A DNA stretch of 64,000 nt from Manduca sexta (GCF_014839805.1 NC_051129.1:11040920-11104919), one strand, 5' to 3'. Positions 10,607 through 23,438 are shown, counted from the first letter of the stretch. The notes: a model not told the origin generated them from the letters alone. Program-made: numbers and translations.

Positions 10607-13327
10607 TGGTCTTATTCATAATAAAACCCTTATCGAAGGTATAAATCGCAAATAGTTAAAACGTCCTATAAGCTTACCAAGCCTTCGATAAAATTTCTTA
10701 TTCATAATGGTTTCATAAACCTCCGATAACAAAAAGGCCTTTAAATGTGCACAATGTTGCCATTTCGTAGAAAAAAATCATTTAAATAAGTTCTACCAAT
10801 TACTACCAAGTTTTGTCTCTGGAAACTGACAATAAAAAAAAATTGTCTGTCATTGTCACAATGGCGTTTGTCAAAAAAGTAAATAAAATAAATACAGGAG
10901 AAAGATTTATTTGTTGTTCTCGAAATTCTTTGTAAAACTTGGAAGAACGCAGGCAGCAAATTGCGATAAAATGGTAGAGAAGTGAAAAGTAGTTGGGGGA
11001 AGACAAAGATGGTGCAGCTCTTTTCTGTATTTGAACGTTTGCGCTATGCATTCCTGCATTACTAACTATTGCTTTTTTTACAAGATTACGTTGAAGAAAT
11101 TGATTAGGGAGCGGGTATGAACCCGCTCCCTAACCAAAACCCTCCCTAAAAGAATATGAATTCTTGAACGTGAATGTCGACACGAACTACAATTTCATAT
11201 AGGTGTCGTAGATTCATTTGAGGGAGCTGTGCTAACTGAAATGTAATATTGCTACTCTTGCATTGCGCATGTCAATGCAACTATTACGCAACAATACGCA
11301 CTATGATAGCCACTCTTAAAATATTCATATAAATAAAATATTTGGATAATATACAATAGTGATTATGTACCGTGATGGCATTCAGTACAAATAATAAAGT
11401 TAAAACAGCACAATGAAATATAAAAGGAATAAATCAATTTTATTTTTTAGATCATGCTCATTGTGCCTCCTCAGACCCCACTTCCAATAGAAAATATAAA
11501 GGAGATATCTATATATGCATTTTATGCTATAATCATGTAGGATATTATTGTTTTAGGTAGGTCATAAGTAAAACATATTTTTGAGGTCTTTATTAGTTGA
11601 AATAAGAAAGAAAATAAATAAAAACCGTTATTTATCATGTAGGCATATATATAAAAGGCTCTTATGACAAGTCAACATATAATCAAATATGATTTACAAT
11701 TTGTAAAGTACACAGATTAAGGCATGCATATGATGCATTAGTATACTATAATCCACCTCCACCTGGAAATATAAGAGAGGTATTAACAAATCATCATTAA
11801 GTAATTTAAATTTTATACTATAATCCTGTGGGATACTACTGTTGTATATTTGAATAAACATTTTTTATTTCAAATTATGTTGAATGCTTATACATTGCAT
11901 AATTTCAGGTTTGTTCCACATCTGCAGAATAAATTGCAACAGTAGAAGTGCAAGACAGGAAAGAGTTACATGCTATTCAGATGGACAATGAGCTCCAGTG
12001 AAATAAAAAATAAAATTGAGATATATTAATAAAAGAAAAATATAAATTTTATAAAAACAAATGACAATGACTAACTTTAATTATGTTGTATAATTAGTTA
12101 CCTTTCAGTGTGAACAACTTTAGTCTAGATTTTGGGTCAATGATGATAATAATTGATTCTGACACCTCTTCAATATTGGACACACTTCTGTGGCATATAT
12201 CTTTCTTTGAGCAATTGCAATGTTGTGCAACACTGCAAGAGCCACAATAGTAGTCTTCACATTTCCAAATTTAAGATATGCCATGAAACAGACATTGAAA
12301 ATGCTGTTTCCACACACCAAAAGTTCTTGTTGCAATATCCGGGAGTTATGAGTGCTGCTTTGCCATCAAATATCTCTGATCTGAAGATTAGCATCACAAT
12401 TCACCTACAACAAACCTTTAAATCTTACCTGAACAACAACATTGAGGAAATAATATCCTTTTCTATATAATATTAGGCTGCATCACAACCATATTTTTTA
12501 ATGTTATATGGGTGTAATAAATACAACCAATTATAGATGGGAAGTCTTTACATGGTGAAATTCCAGCCTTAACAAGGGTTCCTCTGAAAAGAAGTGGGGT
12601 ATAATTATAATCTGCAGCATGTAATACGAGCGCACGCTCCACTTTGCTACATATACCACTGGTAGTGGCTTAAGATAATCCATAGAGATGTCCAACATCT
12701 TACATCTATTAAGAAAACGAATCTAAAAGTAGCTCTTCATTAGGTACACGTATTTACCGAAGTCTGTATAAATATGGAATAGAATTAACTTACCTCATGA
12801 CGATCCCAACATGTCAATGCAGTTAATTAATACTTGCAATTCTGATGATCTGCCACAACTTATACGGTGAAGCTGCAACTCTTCGCGGACTATCAGTCAC
12901 TTATAAATGCAGCCGTATGTTGGGAAAAATAATACCGTTTACGGAATTCATCATTATCCAGAGAAAATGGATCTAATTTCGGACGACACATTTTTCTACC
13001 TAAAGCAGCCTAGCTTGCATTTTTAATACGTAACTAAATAAAATTATTTCTTGAAACGAAAATGATCGAAATGTTGTTTACTTCTAAGTACAAACTGACT
13101 TTGGCAACAAGCGTCAAACACGAAACAGCTGACCGACGTCAGCCATTTTTTGCTATCGAACGCTTAACATAGGTGTAAAGACGGGGGTTAGGCTCGATAA
13201 ATCAAAGCATCTTTATCGGAGACTTTTAGCGCAATTTAACCATTATGAATACCAATTTTTTACATGCCTCCGATAACGCCCAGATAAACTTCCGATAATT
13301 CTGATAGTTTTATTATGAATAAGACCA
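10607..13327 (-). mobile_element. PIF/Harbinger DNA transposon, complete ends, dead
   Basis: Perfect 21-bp terminal inverted repeats begin TGGTCTTATTC (10607-10627 and 13307-13327). They are flanked on both sides by TAA (10604-10606 and 13328-13330), the 3-bp TWA target duplication of PIF/Harbinger elements. Subterminal copies of 'ccttcgata', 'ttattcataatgg' and 'cctccgataac' repeat near both ends. Inside, the minus strand carries a decayed HARBI1-like transposase at about 12100-13012. The total length of 2721 bp is ordinary for the superfamily. A region at 10860-11050 might hold remains of the accessory Myb/MADF-like protein, but I cannot show it. Confidence 0.88.
12100..13012 (-). pseudogene. 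HARBI1-like transposase, decayed
   Basis: Read from 13012 downward there is an N-terminal segment (RNLDPFSLDNDEFRKRYYFS), then the catalytic block SIIGCIYYTHI near 12540-12505, then CDANLQIRDIFDGKAAL near 12400-12355, then FGVWKQHFQCLFHG and VALAVLHNIA near 12330-12215. These match the order of Harbinger transposases (IGCIDGTHI, CDA.....D, FGVWK.RF, AVLHNIA). The first catalytic Asp is Tyr here, stops and frameshifts separate the blocks, and the third acidic residue is not seen. The open frame on the other strand (12153-12470) is a shadow. Confidence 0.85.
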
Positions 13328-13845
13328 TAAATCTCTATGATTTGCCATAAATACCACACGTCCTGTTCGCGTCAGACGCAACACGGATATTTTTAAACGC
13401 ATATTATCTTTGAAGTAAATTTGAATATGTCGCATAAACATCAACGTGGTCTATTTTAATACATTATTTCACAGAAACACATCCGCGCAACATCCGGTAT
13501 TTATCGGAAAATTTTATTTCGTCTGTTTTTACAACAAAATTATATACGCGCCTTTTCCCGTGACATCACCGTTGATATTTTACTATACGAAGGCCAATGT
13601 TTATGAAAATGTTTGTATATTGGCTAGAATTAGTAAACGTGGATTTGGATAAAATTTTGCGTACACATCGATCATAATTTAACATTTAAGGGTATTTTTT
13701 ATTAGGAAGACACAAAGGAATTGTTCGTTCAGGAACGATGTTACACGCGGACCGAACCGAAGACAATACGTTGTAAAATATTTAAAAAAGTATTTTAATA
13801 GTATAACTGGTGAATAATATAAATTACCTACAAATACATATAAAG

Positions 13846-13930
13846 GAGGGTTGACTGGTAGAGAATGCCCGTGGCATTAAATCCGCCTGAATAACCTGTG
13901 TACAAAGTTTAAAAAAATAAATAAATATAA
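13846..13930 (+). repeat. 3' end of a non-LTR retrotransposon
   Basis: 'gggttgactggtagagaatg' followed by 'gcattaaatccgcctg' and 'tgtgtacaaagttt' then AAATAAATAAATA. This resembles the 3' UTR and simple-repeat tail of a LINE common in Lepidoptera (typical form: taagtccgcctttgta...caataaagtttaaataaata). Only the tail remains. Confidence 0.5.
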
Positions 13931-13933
13931 ACA

Positions 13934-14147
13934 AAATTAACAGACAATCTCACGCCTTTTATCCCCGAAGGGTGATCCGTCCTATGATTTGATAAGACGA
14001 GAGCCTACCGTCATCTCAAACACGAGTTCCAGACACCGGGCTGATCCTGAGTAGCAAATCCAATATCCCTTGGCCGAACTGGGCATCGAACCGAGATTTC
14101 TACACTGCAGTGGTACCGTAATACAACTACGACACCAAGACAGTCAG
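13934..14147 (-). repeat. tRNA-derived SINE, family S1
   Basis: The minus strand reads the S1 body. The head is ctgtcttggtgtcgtagttgta (A box), then a degenerate B box, 'actcaggatcagcccggtgtctgg', 'cccttcggggataaaaggcgtgag'. About 30 bp of the middle is missing. Confidence 0.75.
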
Positions 14148-15566
14148 CATTTATATTTACCTAACGCAATTTAGCTCATAGTAAATTCAACCTTATTACC
14201 TTCGTGTAAACGATATGTCACTATGTCATACTCTATTTCCCTCGGGTTACTTGTGAATTAGTATTGTATGGCGCGGAGCCAAAAGCACAATGCACTTCAC
14301 ATTGAATTGCAACAGTTTTGCGCAGTAAATTAGCGCGGGTGCCAAACTCGTGACAAAATTGCACTGTGCGGGGTTGTTTCTTCGATATCTACGACTTGGT
14401 ACCAATGTTCCGCAAACTTTTTGTGTTCTAGGAAAACAAACATTTTTATAGGTACACCACATATTAAAAATGAGTTTTAAGTAATATTATTCAAGATTTA
14501 TTATTAATCAACAAACATAAACTTTAAATTGCAGAAAAGGTATTTAATGCGAAACATGAGCCTGTTTACCCTTACTTAGTAAAAATAAGTTTATAAGAAC
14601 CTTATTTTTCCAAGGCACATCAACTAATGACCACAGTACACCAGTGTGCCGCGGAACACTGGTGTAAACTGTCATAGAGAAGATAAGGCGTGTTTTCAAG
14701 AAGTTAAAATAAAATAGCAAAACCTGGAACCATCCTTAATGCGCCAAAGAGGAATACGACAAAGCCGAATTTTAGTTGATATGCCGATGTATAACCTATA
14801 TAAGAATTTATACTATCAGTAACTCGCCCCAGCGACAGATCTGTTTTTAACATTTGAAAAACAAAACTTTAGCTAGCGTCTTAAATATTTATATATAGAA
14901 CCATACTTATAAATTTCCCTAAATTAGAACGTATTTTGAATAACAAAATTGCTAATAATAATCCACATTTGCCACTTTGTCAAATTCTGGCACAATTGGG
15001 GTTTGATTGAAAAGGGTTGCTCGGAACAAGTGAGCTTGTTACCAAAATGGTTAATAATGATAGAACATATCGTGTATATGATATGGCAATTTCTCACGTA
15101 AATTACGTATTATTTTTCTTAAATTGGCACTTCATAATCAATGATCATCCCTCTTTGTCGGTTAAGTAGTCTTTTTAACAATATTCATATTCCTATTATG
15201 TTTAAGTTTTTATACATTTTTAATTTTATTCATCTAAAATATTGCTGGTTGTTAGTCACATTACGTATATAATTTTATTGTTTATTTTTTTGTTTAAGCT
15301 ATAAATTAACTAAGTTCATAATTCCGTGTACCTTATCATATATATTTTATTTGTTCTGTCGATGGTTACGTATTTGCTTTAAACTTATTACTTAAATTCT
15401 AGTCTAGATCTAAGCATCTATTTTCCAAACATTTATATGCTACGAAAGCAGATGTCGGCAAACTCTATCGATATTACTTAAGACCAATGTACCTATTTAC
15501 CCGATATCATGAATAAAAAGTTTGAATTTCAATTTGAATTTGAATGTTGTGTTTAGGTAAGTATAC
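14148..15566. other. AT-rich intergenic sequence with one strong hairpin
   Basis: No supported gene. At 14638-14665 acaccagtgt and acactggtgt face each other over an 8-base GC-rich loop (gccgcgga). The outer acagt/actgt pair extends the stem. The open frame at 14247-14462 on the minus strand has no recognisable content. Confidence 0.35.
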
Positions 15567-15749
15567 CAGGGGCCTTATTCTCTATCCCACACGTTATTTT
15601 AATAGTGCGTAACAAGCACGTAACACAACGCATCATGTTTAGGACTATAGAAATTTGGCTTACAGAATACCATGCCACGCACATTTCTCGAAGATAACAT
15701 GACACGGCCGCGTTACGCATTTACACTATCATACAGAATAAGGGCCCTG
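15567..15749. mobile_element. MITE with CAGGGSCCTTATTCTSTAT inverted ends, copy 1
   Basis: The left end (caggggccttattctctat) and the reverse of the right end (cagggcccttattctgtat) agree at 17 of 19 positions. The interior repeats at 52841-53006 in the opposite orientation (shared gcgt..aatggtattctgta and gcgtaac motifs). No coding capacity. The CAGGG ends suggest a hAT-type relative, but I found no clear 8-bp target duplication. Confidence 0.65.
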
Positions 15750-16983
15750 TAAGATGCATGCATATCAGCCAATTGTTAACACGCAATATTTTTTTAGATT
15801 ACGGATAAGTATGCTGTTGGTATACTTAGTACATAAATAAATAAATAAACAATATCAGATGTAATCAAATCGATAAAATTATTTTAATAAATAATTAAGT
15901 ATCAAATTTATAATAGATTACTTTAAGTCGCCATAAGTTTAGTTATTTTGTATAACCCCTTTTTAAAACACTTTAAAAAATATATTTTAAATCCATTAAA
16001 TTCCTAGAATTCATTAGTTTTAACAAAAAAAACAAAGGGTTCAGATAGATTAAAACAGACGGTCGCTTAGGAAAATAAATTAATCAGACTACGTAGAACA
16101 GACTGATTTAACTAAGGATTATGCATTATTTAGGTCTTAGTGAATAAAATATTTTTATGAAATAAATTGTTGTTTTTACTTTGTATTTAAACCGAATATC
16201 AAGTTTGCCTTCACAATTGATGATGGAATAATTACTGTCTAAACAAGTAATATTTAACCGAAGGTCCGCGGAGCTTTTACGTACGGCCGGTGGAGCTTTC
16301 ATAACCGGCCGAACCGCCTTCAAAATTTCAGTTGAAAGAAACTTTTCCTGAGATCACATGAGGTGTTTGCTTATTTCTTATCCAAAAATCGTTTAGGTAG
16401 TAGTTGTGAATTTTAATGATATAAATTTATTTATTTATTAAGTTACGCCAAAAATTTTAACACAAATTTATACCATTAACAGTACAATAAAAGCTAAGCT
16501 AAGTAACAAGCAAAATGAAAACGATTTTCAATTTATGTTAGCTAAGGTATCAAAAAAAAAATTTAATGTACATAATATAAAATATACTATAAAAACACGA
16601 AAGAAATAAATGGAAAGAAATAATCTGCTTTGCATGTGCATGTAAAGTTTAATTATTTTTTCCTTGTAGTGGTTTTTGGAGTCGGTTATTAGACTCTGCA
16701 TTCTGTATAAGTGTTACATTGTTATACAGGGTGCGTAACATTCTTGTTCCGGTCAATGACAAATATTTTTTGCCTAAAATGTCGCTTAATTGAAGTGGGC
16801 TGATATCTGTCATTTTAATTCTGTCAGCGTCAAAATGCGAATTATTTAGAATTTTTTGTTTTTTACGTCAAAGTGGAGTTCCTTGACATTGTTTACTTTG
16901 TAAGAATATTTTGAACGACTGTTTGAAAAAATTCAAAATTATTACTAATAATAATGATACTACTAATAATAATTACCTAAGTA
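15750..16983. other. AT-rich intergenic sequence
   Basis: No supported gene or classified repeat. The AAATAAATAAATAAA run near 15835-15850 may be a retroposon tail. A GC-richer patch at 16260-16320 (ccgcggagc..ggccggtggagc) lies in a minus-strand open frame with no recognised domain. Confidence 0.35.
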
Positions 16984-17275
16984 CATAACATTCATACATA
17001 ACATCACGCATTTACCCCCGAAGGGGTATGCAGAGGCGCAACTATGGCACCCACTTTTCGCCAAGTATGTTCCGTCCCATGATGTGATAGGGGGCGAGCC
17101 TATCGCCATAACGGGCACAAATTCCAGACTCCGGGCTGATACTGAGCAGAAAAAACCCAAATATCATTTTGCCCGACCCGGAATTCGAACCCAGGACCTC
17201 AGAGCGCTATTGTACCGGACATTCAATACAACTACGCCATCGAGGCAGAATAAGTTATTCTATAAATAATAAATT
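16984..17275 (-). repeat. tRNA-derived SINE, family S1, with target duplication and filler
   Basis: A near full-length S1 copy on the minus strand. It starts tgcctcgatggcgtagttgta near 17248, has B box ggttcgaattcc, and ends in gcgtgatgttatgtatgaatg. A 12-bp duplication, ATTACCTAAGTA, lies at 16972-16983 and 17276-17287. Between the SINE 5' end and the right-hand duplication are about 26 extra bases (17249-17275). The first 24 are the exact reverse complement of the flank at 17293-17316. Confidence 0.85.
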
Positions 17276-17287
17276 ATTACCTAAGTA

Positions 17288-18157
17288 TTAAGTTATTATT
17301 TATAGAATAACTTATTTATTTTTTATTAGTTTGCATATGTGCCTAACATAAAAATCAAATAATGTTTACTCAAAAAAGACATTATCAATTTAACTGATTA
17401 TTTGCTTGATAAATGTAAACGAACAGAGAAAAGAATATTACTATCAATATTGCTATGTCGCGAGTAAATATCCAATTACTTTATTAAGTTGCAAGAACAA
17501 GTACAATTTGTTTAAACCATTAGCAAAAGTTATGCTCACTCATAGTGAAAACTCGTTAAGGTTAGCGCACACTTAAAACCACATAGATTACATAGCGATG
17601 AATAGACCATGCTTAACATCATAATACACAGTACATCCAACTTAGATACGATAAAATAAAATTTATTCATTCAAAAATTAAAAACATACATAAAAACACA
17701 TAACAAAAACGAAACAAAAAATAAAAGTTTTATAATTAGACTACTGCTAAGTATGTATTTCAGAAATGTGTTTAATTGAACACTGGTGTCCAAATAAAGA
17801 TCTAACTTGTATTATATAACAAATACCAAGGATATATCGTACATTATAATTGACCTAAAATGAACTTAGAACATAAAATATAATAATATAAAAATGTTAA
17901 CTTCGTTGCAATTGCCATGACAAAAAAAAATTGTAGCTCGTTGGTTCGAAATTTAAATAACACGAACAAATAAATGACTATCATTTTGTGTTCAACTTGA
18001 CAGTATGTAACTTCCTCGGATACGTTACTCAACTCAAAACCCAAGGAATGCCTATTTTAAATGTAAAGCATTATTCAACTTTCCTGCACTGGTCAAAGTG
18101 GTGAAACCTGGTCCTAAGTAATGCCGAGCCACCTCAGCTATTCCTGGACAAGCAATA
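17288..18157. other. AT-rich intergenic sequence
   Basis: Apart from the inverted-repeat flank of the SINE (17293-17316), nothing recognisable is seen. Confidence 0.35.
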
Positions 18158-18416
18158 TTTTTTTTATACGTACACGGCTAAGTGACGTCACTGCACATGA
18201 TGATAAGTGGAATGGGGTCCAATAGAATGTCGACTGACGAGAGATGATTACCCCTCAGCAGTCGACACAATTATCTAGGCCTGTTTGAACCGGATATATA
18301 CAGGCTGATCTCGGAAAGCGACACACTTACGTAGGCCTCTATGGTGGGTTTTAACACGTTGTGTACGGTGCTCGCTATCTGGACGGATATAAAATATATC
18401 CTACCACCAACAAACA
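18158..18416 (-). repeat. dispersed repeat, family X, copy 1
   Basis: On the minus strand it reads the X landmarks: tatccgtccagatagcgagc, 'gttaaaacccacca', 'cgtaagtgtgtcgc', 'gatcagcctgtatatatccgg', 'aattgtgtcgactgc', 'taatcatctctcgtcagtcg', 'ttggacccca', then a tail tgcagtgacgtcactt..cgtataaaaaaa. The A-rich 3' tail marks a retroposed element. Seven copies occur in the window. Confidence 0.75.
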
Positions 18417-20586
18417 TGCCAGCAAATGTGATATAACTATTAACCATGCTCCAAGCTGGTAAGTGTACATTCACCATTAACTATAAATTGTGACAATCTT
18501 TTAGAAAGAAATAATATCAGTAGAAACAATTTCCAGGTACCTCGTTAAACTTCCATTACTCAATAAGACGATGTGAATTTAATATGAATAATGGAACTTT
18601 GTTGTGTAATGTCGTTTGTTTCACTAATGGAGATGAAAAATGCTTTGAAATATGTACGATATTAGGCTAACTCGGCGAGATTTCGTCAGGGCTTGTAGTC
18701 ATACAACAGTTTAGCGTACGTAATGCCATTCTTTAACAGTCAATTCGATGCAAACTATAATTAATTTTAATATCATTGCATCGACCAATATTGTGTGTGT
18801 AACATTACTACGCGTTTGTGATCTCAATTTTAAGAAAATATTAAAATATTATAGTATAGATACACAACACACTCGACTCCATCAGTATTTAGAGGCTCGC
18901 TCGTAAAAGAAAACCATCGAAACAGCCGTTAACCTCATCTCTGCTATTGGATTGGACCGCATTTTACGTGGACTGCATCGTAATTACCGCTTAGTGTTTT
19001 GTTACGTGGAAAATGCAGTTTAATTGCGTTTTATAACAATTTTTATTCATAACTCATATTCCTATTCCAAGAGGGTTTTAATATTTATTTTAATTCCATA
19101 ATATAGTTAATACCTAATAATAATCATAATTTTTTTCACGTTATTGTTAATTTTGAGCACGGCAACTTGGAAATTCTTCTTTAATGTTGTAATATTTAAT
19201 AAGAATATTAATTATTTCATCGATTTTATTAATAAACGTCATATTTATACCATTTATAAGGATTTTTTCTTGTAATGTTTACAGCTTGCATATATTTTAT
19301 GTATACTCATGTTTTATAAATAAAGAATTCCAATTTAAAATAATTATAATTAACTTTAATTCGTAAATAATATTTGCATTTAATATCAGCGGATAAGACA
19401 GAATAGTCAGGCAATCGACAATAATATGCCGAGAGAAAAAAAACACAAATTGTAATAAACCTATACGAGTACTTTGTTGTGCCAAGAAAGTAAAAACTGT
19501 AATGTTTACCGATATTGTCCTAAGATGGAGAAATATACAAATGAAGAACAAGAAACCTGCCAAATGATTATCTTCTGACGGTGATAAGTTGTGCAAATAA
19601 ATCTGCGAAGTAAAATTAGAACGTGGATCGCTTGTATTCTGTAACTCCTAATGGAACTCAGTCCATTAAGTCTTGACATGAGGTTTTATTCAATGAACCT
19701 GCCATGGAAACAATATCTTATTGTATTCCAAATTATTACTTCTACGCACATAAAGTTATGAATAATTTATCGTGTGCTTAAAAGAAACATTTTCTCATAA
19801 AACTAATATATACTTAGATTGTAGTTCCACCAGTCGAATTGGGTGTAACCTGTAATGGCTGTGTGTTAGTGTAAATAAATAAATAAAAAATTGGTGTTCG
19901 CATCATTGTACTATTCGAAGCGAACTTGAGATCGTAGACTATTAGATTCTGAGTTCGCACTCTTACTTCTTCTGGATAAACCTTCGAGGATAAAGCGCGA
20001 GCTAATCACGACCTTTGTTACACAAGTAATGCAATATTTAAAACATGAAATACGAGTTTTTTACTTATGATATGGGATGAATTATATTATTGTAAAAATC
20101 TTCTTCTGGAACATACAAATATTATCAGGATAGATGCTTACATCTAGCTGAAAATCAACAAGATTCAATTGCAGATTTAACCTGCCCACTGATACAAATA
20201 TTACAATACTAGAGTGATACTTAATGAAATAAAACTATCTGATTCAGATCGAACTTGAGACGACAGTCGTACCCTAATACAACTATACTAACGGATCAAT
20301 ATCATTCTTTATAACTAAAATAAAAATGTGTCTCCTTTGTTCTATCTTTAAGGAAATGATCAATTTCACCAGCCTACAGGATACAGTATCACGTGACCAG
20401 AGGCAGTTTCCTTAAAGGCCCAATTAAAGGATGTATCGAGGTTGACATAGTATCGCATGTCGTCCGGGTATGGTGAGGAATTGGTTAATAAAAGAGTGCT
20501 ATATATCACAGTTTACCTTGACCAGGTTTCATCAGCTTTTTGGAAAACTATTTGAACTCTGATATTGGGTTTACCTTACGGGTCGT
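18417..20586. other. AT-rich intergenic sequence
   Basis: No supported gene. A TAAATAAATAAATAAAAAA run near 19872-19890 looks like the tail of an unrecognised retroposon. The open frame at 19297-19596 on the minus strand is AT-driven. Confidence 0.35.
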
Positions 20587-20814
20587 TTGCCTCGGTGGCG
20601 TAGTTGTATTGCGTACGAAGAACTCCACTGTGAGTGCCCGGGTTCCAATCGCGAGTCGAGAAGTGATGTTGGGTTCTTGTCAGCGATAGTCTGGAATTGT
20701 GTCAGATATGCTCGCCCATTATCACATGATGGGACGGAACATTTAACGAATAATGAGTGCCCTACTAGCCCTCTGCTTACCCCATCGGGGGTAAAGACAG
20801 GTTTAGTGTATGTA
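20587..20814 (+). repeat. tRNA-derived SINE, family S1
   Basis: Head tgcctcggtggcgtagttgta (intact A box), B-box-like gggttccaatcgc, then 'gtctggaattgtgtc', 'tcacatgatgggacggaac', 'ctgcttaccccatcgggg' and 'taaagaca'. The two overlapping open frames here (20571-20879 minus, 20587-20835 plus) are by-products. Confidence 0.8.
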
Positions 20815-22543
20815 TTTGACTTTACTAATAAATAAAAACGTACACTTACGTGTGGGTTAATTAAATGGTAGTTTGTCACAGTATTTTGTAAATTCCTCTT
20901 GCATGTTTAATAGGCAACTCTACGCCAATATTTGTAAATGTGTCCTAGACGAGAGTTGCTTAACCAACAGTAATTAAGTAATATCTGTCACTATTTCTGA
21001 CTATTTTAGACTCCACGCAGAAGCTGTTACATCATTATTACCCACATGACAAAAGAATAAGTCGATAGTCAATTGTTTTAGTTTACTTAAAGCCTCTGTC
21101 ACTTTCATAGTTGTTTGAAAACAAAATAACGACAACTCGTCATATTTCGTGTCAAATGTGATTCAACAACGGACCACGTTTACGTGCTTCTTAATATTTC
21201 TAATTTCCCCATCAAGCTATTGCCTCGTCCCATTAAAAACCAGAACAAAGCTTTGTAAACCGATCATACAAAACAGATTTGCATAACCTGATTGGTTTTA
21301 TCAGAACGATTCTGTTTGCCGGTCGCCTGCGGCCGACGACTTTTCAATTTAGCACCGTATTAACTCCATCATCAAGTATTTAAACGGATATTGAATTTAT
21401 GTAAATCGCATTATGGAGGCGACAAAGCGAAATTAATATCTACGCTGCAGGGAAACTGCAAATCTTAAATGACGTAGAGTTAGAAAAGTTCTTGATGTAC
21501 TAAAAAAGAGATGCTAATTGGTTATAAGTAATAATGTAGACTTAAAATCATTATAAAACTGGACATACGAAAATCTTGTTAAAATTGTTAAATAACGGTC
21601 GTATTTTAGTTGGCAAACAGAATGCTCACCAATGTTTTATTTTTCTTGATTTAGAATAAATTTGGTGCAGCCGTCTGCTGAGTTGCTACTAGTATCTGGA
21701 GGTGGTAAGGTAATATGGGACGAAATACCTTCGCATCTGGTACAGTATCACTCAATTGCAATTCTACGCATGGTCTGAAATATATGATTTTTTTTGTCTC
21801 TGAAAACAATAGCTTCATCGCCGCTCGAGAGACGCCTTGACTATAATAATAATAGACTATTGCTTAATTATGGCTTTGCAACCCCTCTACCTCCCCCCAC
21901 CCTAGGCTATAACAACAACCTTTATATAAAACCGTCAAAGGCAGCAATAGCGCTTCACTTTTCAACTCTTGCAATCTTATTCAAACTTACCTCCTTTGTA
22001 ACTTACGACAAACTTCAAGTCTGTATCCACAAAGAGGTTTTATGCAAAAATGAATCTCCATGCACAGGGTAGTACCAGAATATTTAATTAATATATTTAA
22101 AGTTTTCCTTCAAGTCTTTAAACAGTCCATTTTGTTAGATTAATTTTCTTTTTAACTTGCACTTTTTGAATATTTATATTGCAGTTACTTGGTATTAAGT
22201 TTGTATGTTGATTGCTTAGAATGTATTCTTGAATATAGCAACAGATTAAAATCTAAATTATAGAACCCATTCTTTTGATTGTTATGGTTATAACCACAGT
22301 TTATTCCGATCGAAGCTCAAACCTTTTCCTCCATCGTCTTCCTTTCATCAGAGTCCGGTAAAACATCTTCAATCCTAAGACATTGTGACCTTGATCGTGA
22401 TTAAATCATCCATTGACCAACCTCCTCACCAATTTTATGCTGTCACATTGATCGGAATAGTCCATCCAAGATAAAAACTGAACATATTGTTTTGTGCGTC
22501 GCGTGTTTGTTTAGTAGCGAAACTCAATTAACACAGCGCAAAT
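20815..22543. other. no supported gene; a low-complexity open frame
   Basis: Mostly AT-rich. The 92-codon open frame at 21794-22072 lacks an ATG. Its sequence (ctcgagcggcgatgaagc-type motif on the reverse strand, poly-YNNN and poly-Pro runs) looks like repeat sequence rather than a gene. Confidence 0.3.
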
Positions 22544-23134
22544 ATGGCGGCCACTCCTTGTTCCTCAGGTGAGGGAGACGGTGTTTATGCATTAGCGATT
22601 CTCGATTCTATTTCTTAGTAATTACATTATATTTTTACAGCCAATTAAGGGATTGAGTAGACTTTTATTAAGTTGTCAACAGTTTCTATATCTGTCTTTA
22701 AGCAAGGAGGCAAATTTGTATTCTAGACTAAATGACTTTTAACCAGTATATTCATTGAATCTTATGTGACATTTTATATCTTGCAGTAACGAACACTGTT
22801 CCATGCTGTTCTTTGCAATGGGCAACCGTTACTTTCTAGCTAGAGATGATCTCATCCCGTCTATAAATTTAAAAAATGAGACCTAACATTATTATCTAAA
22901 CTTCTTTTTTTATACTTTTACACAGCTTCCAGAAAGCAATTGATTTTTATTATCTGTATTTGCCTACAATTTCCTCTGCGGTATTCTAGAAAAACTTACA
23001 TAAAGCTAATATTTTGTATACAATTTAAAGGACTGCAAGAAGTCATAAAGAAACCATCAGGAGATTCAATTGCTCGGTTATTAACCTTTGCAAAAGGACA
23101 AAACCCACACTTCTGCAGCAGAACATATAGCTAA
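22544..23134 (+). CDS. candidate two-exon small gene, 42 aa, unknown
   Basis: Exon 1 (22544-22568) starts at ATG in a GC-richer patch, encodes MAATPCSS, and ends on CTCAG|GTGAGG, leaving phase 1. Exon 2 (23031-23134) follows a CTAAT branch-site match 20-25 bases before the acceptor AG at 23029-23030. It supplies the two bases needed to complete a Gly codon and then reads LQEVIKKPSGDSIARLLTFA, KGQNPHFCSRTYS and a stop. Two exons found independently agree in phase, and the amino-acid mix of exon 2 is protein-like. Against it: the product is very short, no family is recognised, and the frame of exon 1 also stays open past the donor for 16 codons. It could also be the start of a longer gene using other exons. 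Confidence 0.35.
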
Positions 23135-23438
23135 TTTTCATTCATTCATTCATACCCGCTATCGCTTATGAACGACCCGCACCTTCTATCTACACCATTG
23201 TTTGCCGACAGTGTCGTTTCGGTGTAAAGTTACTTTTTAATCACCCTGTTGTTGCAGTGACGTCAGCGATGTTTGGGAAGTGATTCTTGAACACCATGTA
23301 CAAGACATTAGTAAGGTGAAACTGGGGAGGCTTCAAATTGGGTTGTTTTTGGTTCTTATAAGCAACTTTCGCTTGTATTTTTGTTCGAATATATTTTTGG
23401 TAATAGAAGGGATAATTAACAATCAACATATTGCACAT

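Noticed and set aside
12153..12470. 105-codon plus-strand open frame
   Set aside because: Opposite strand of the decayed Harbinger transposase.
20571..20879. 102-codon frame on the minus strand
   Set aside because: Lies wholly within an S1 SINE and its flank.
21794..22072. 92-codon plus-strand frame
   Set aside because: Starts at TTG and has repeat-like low-complexity runs on both strands.
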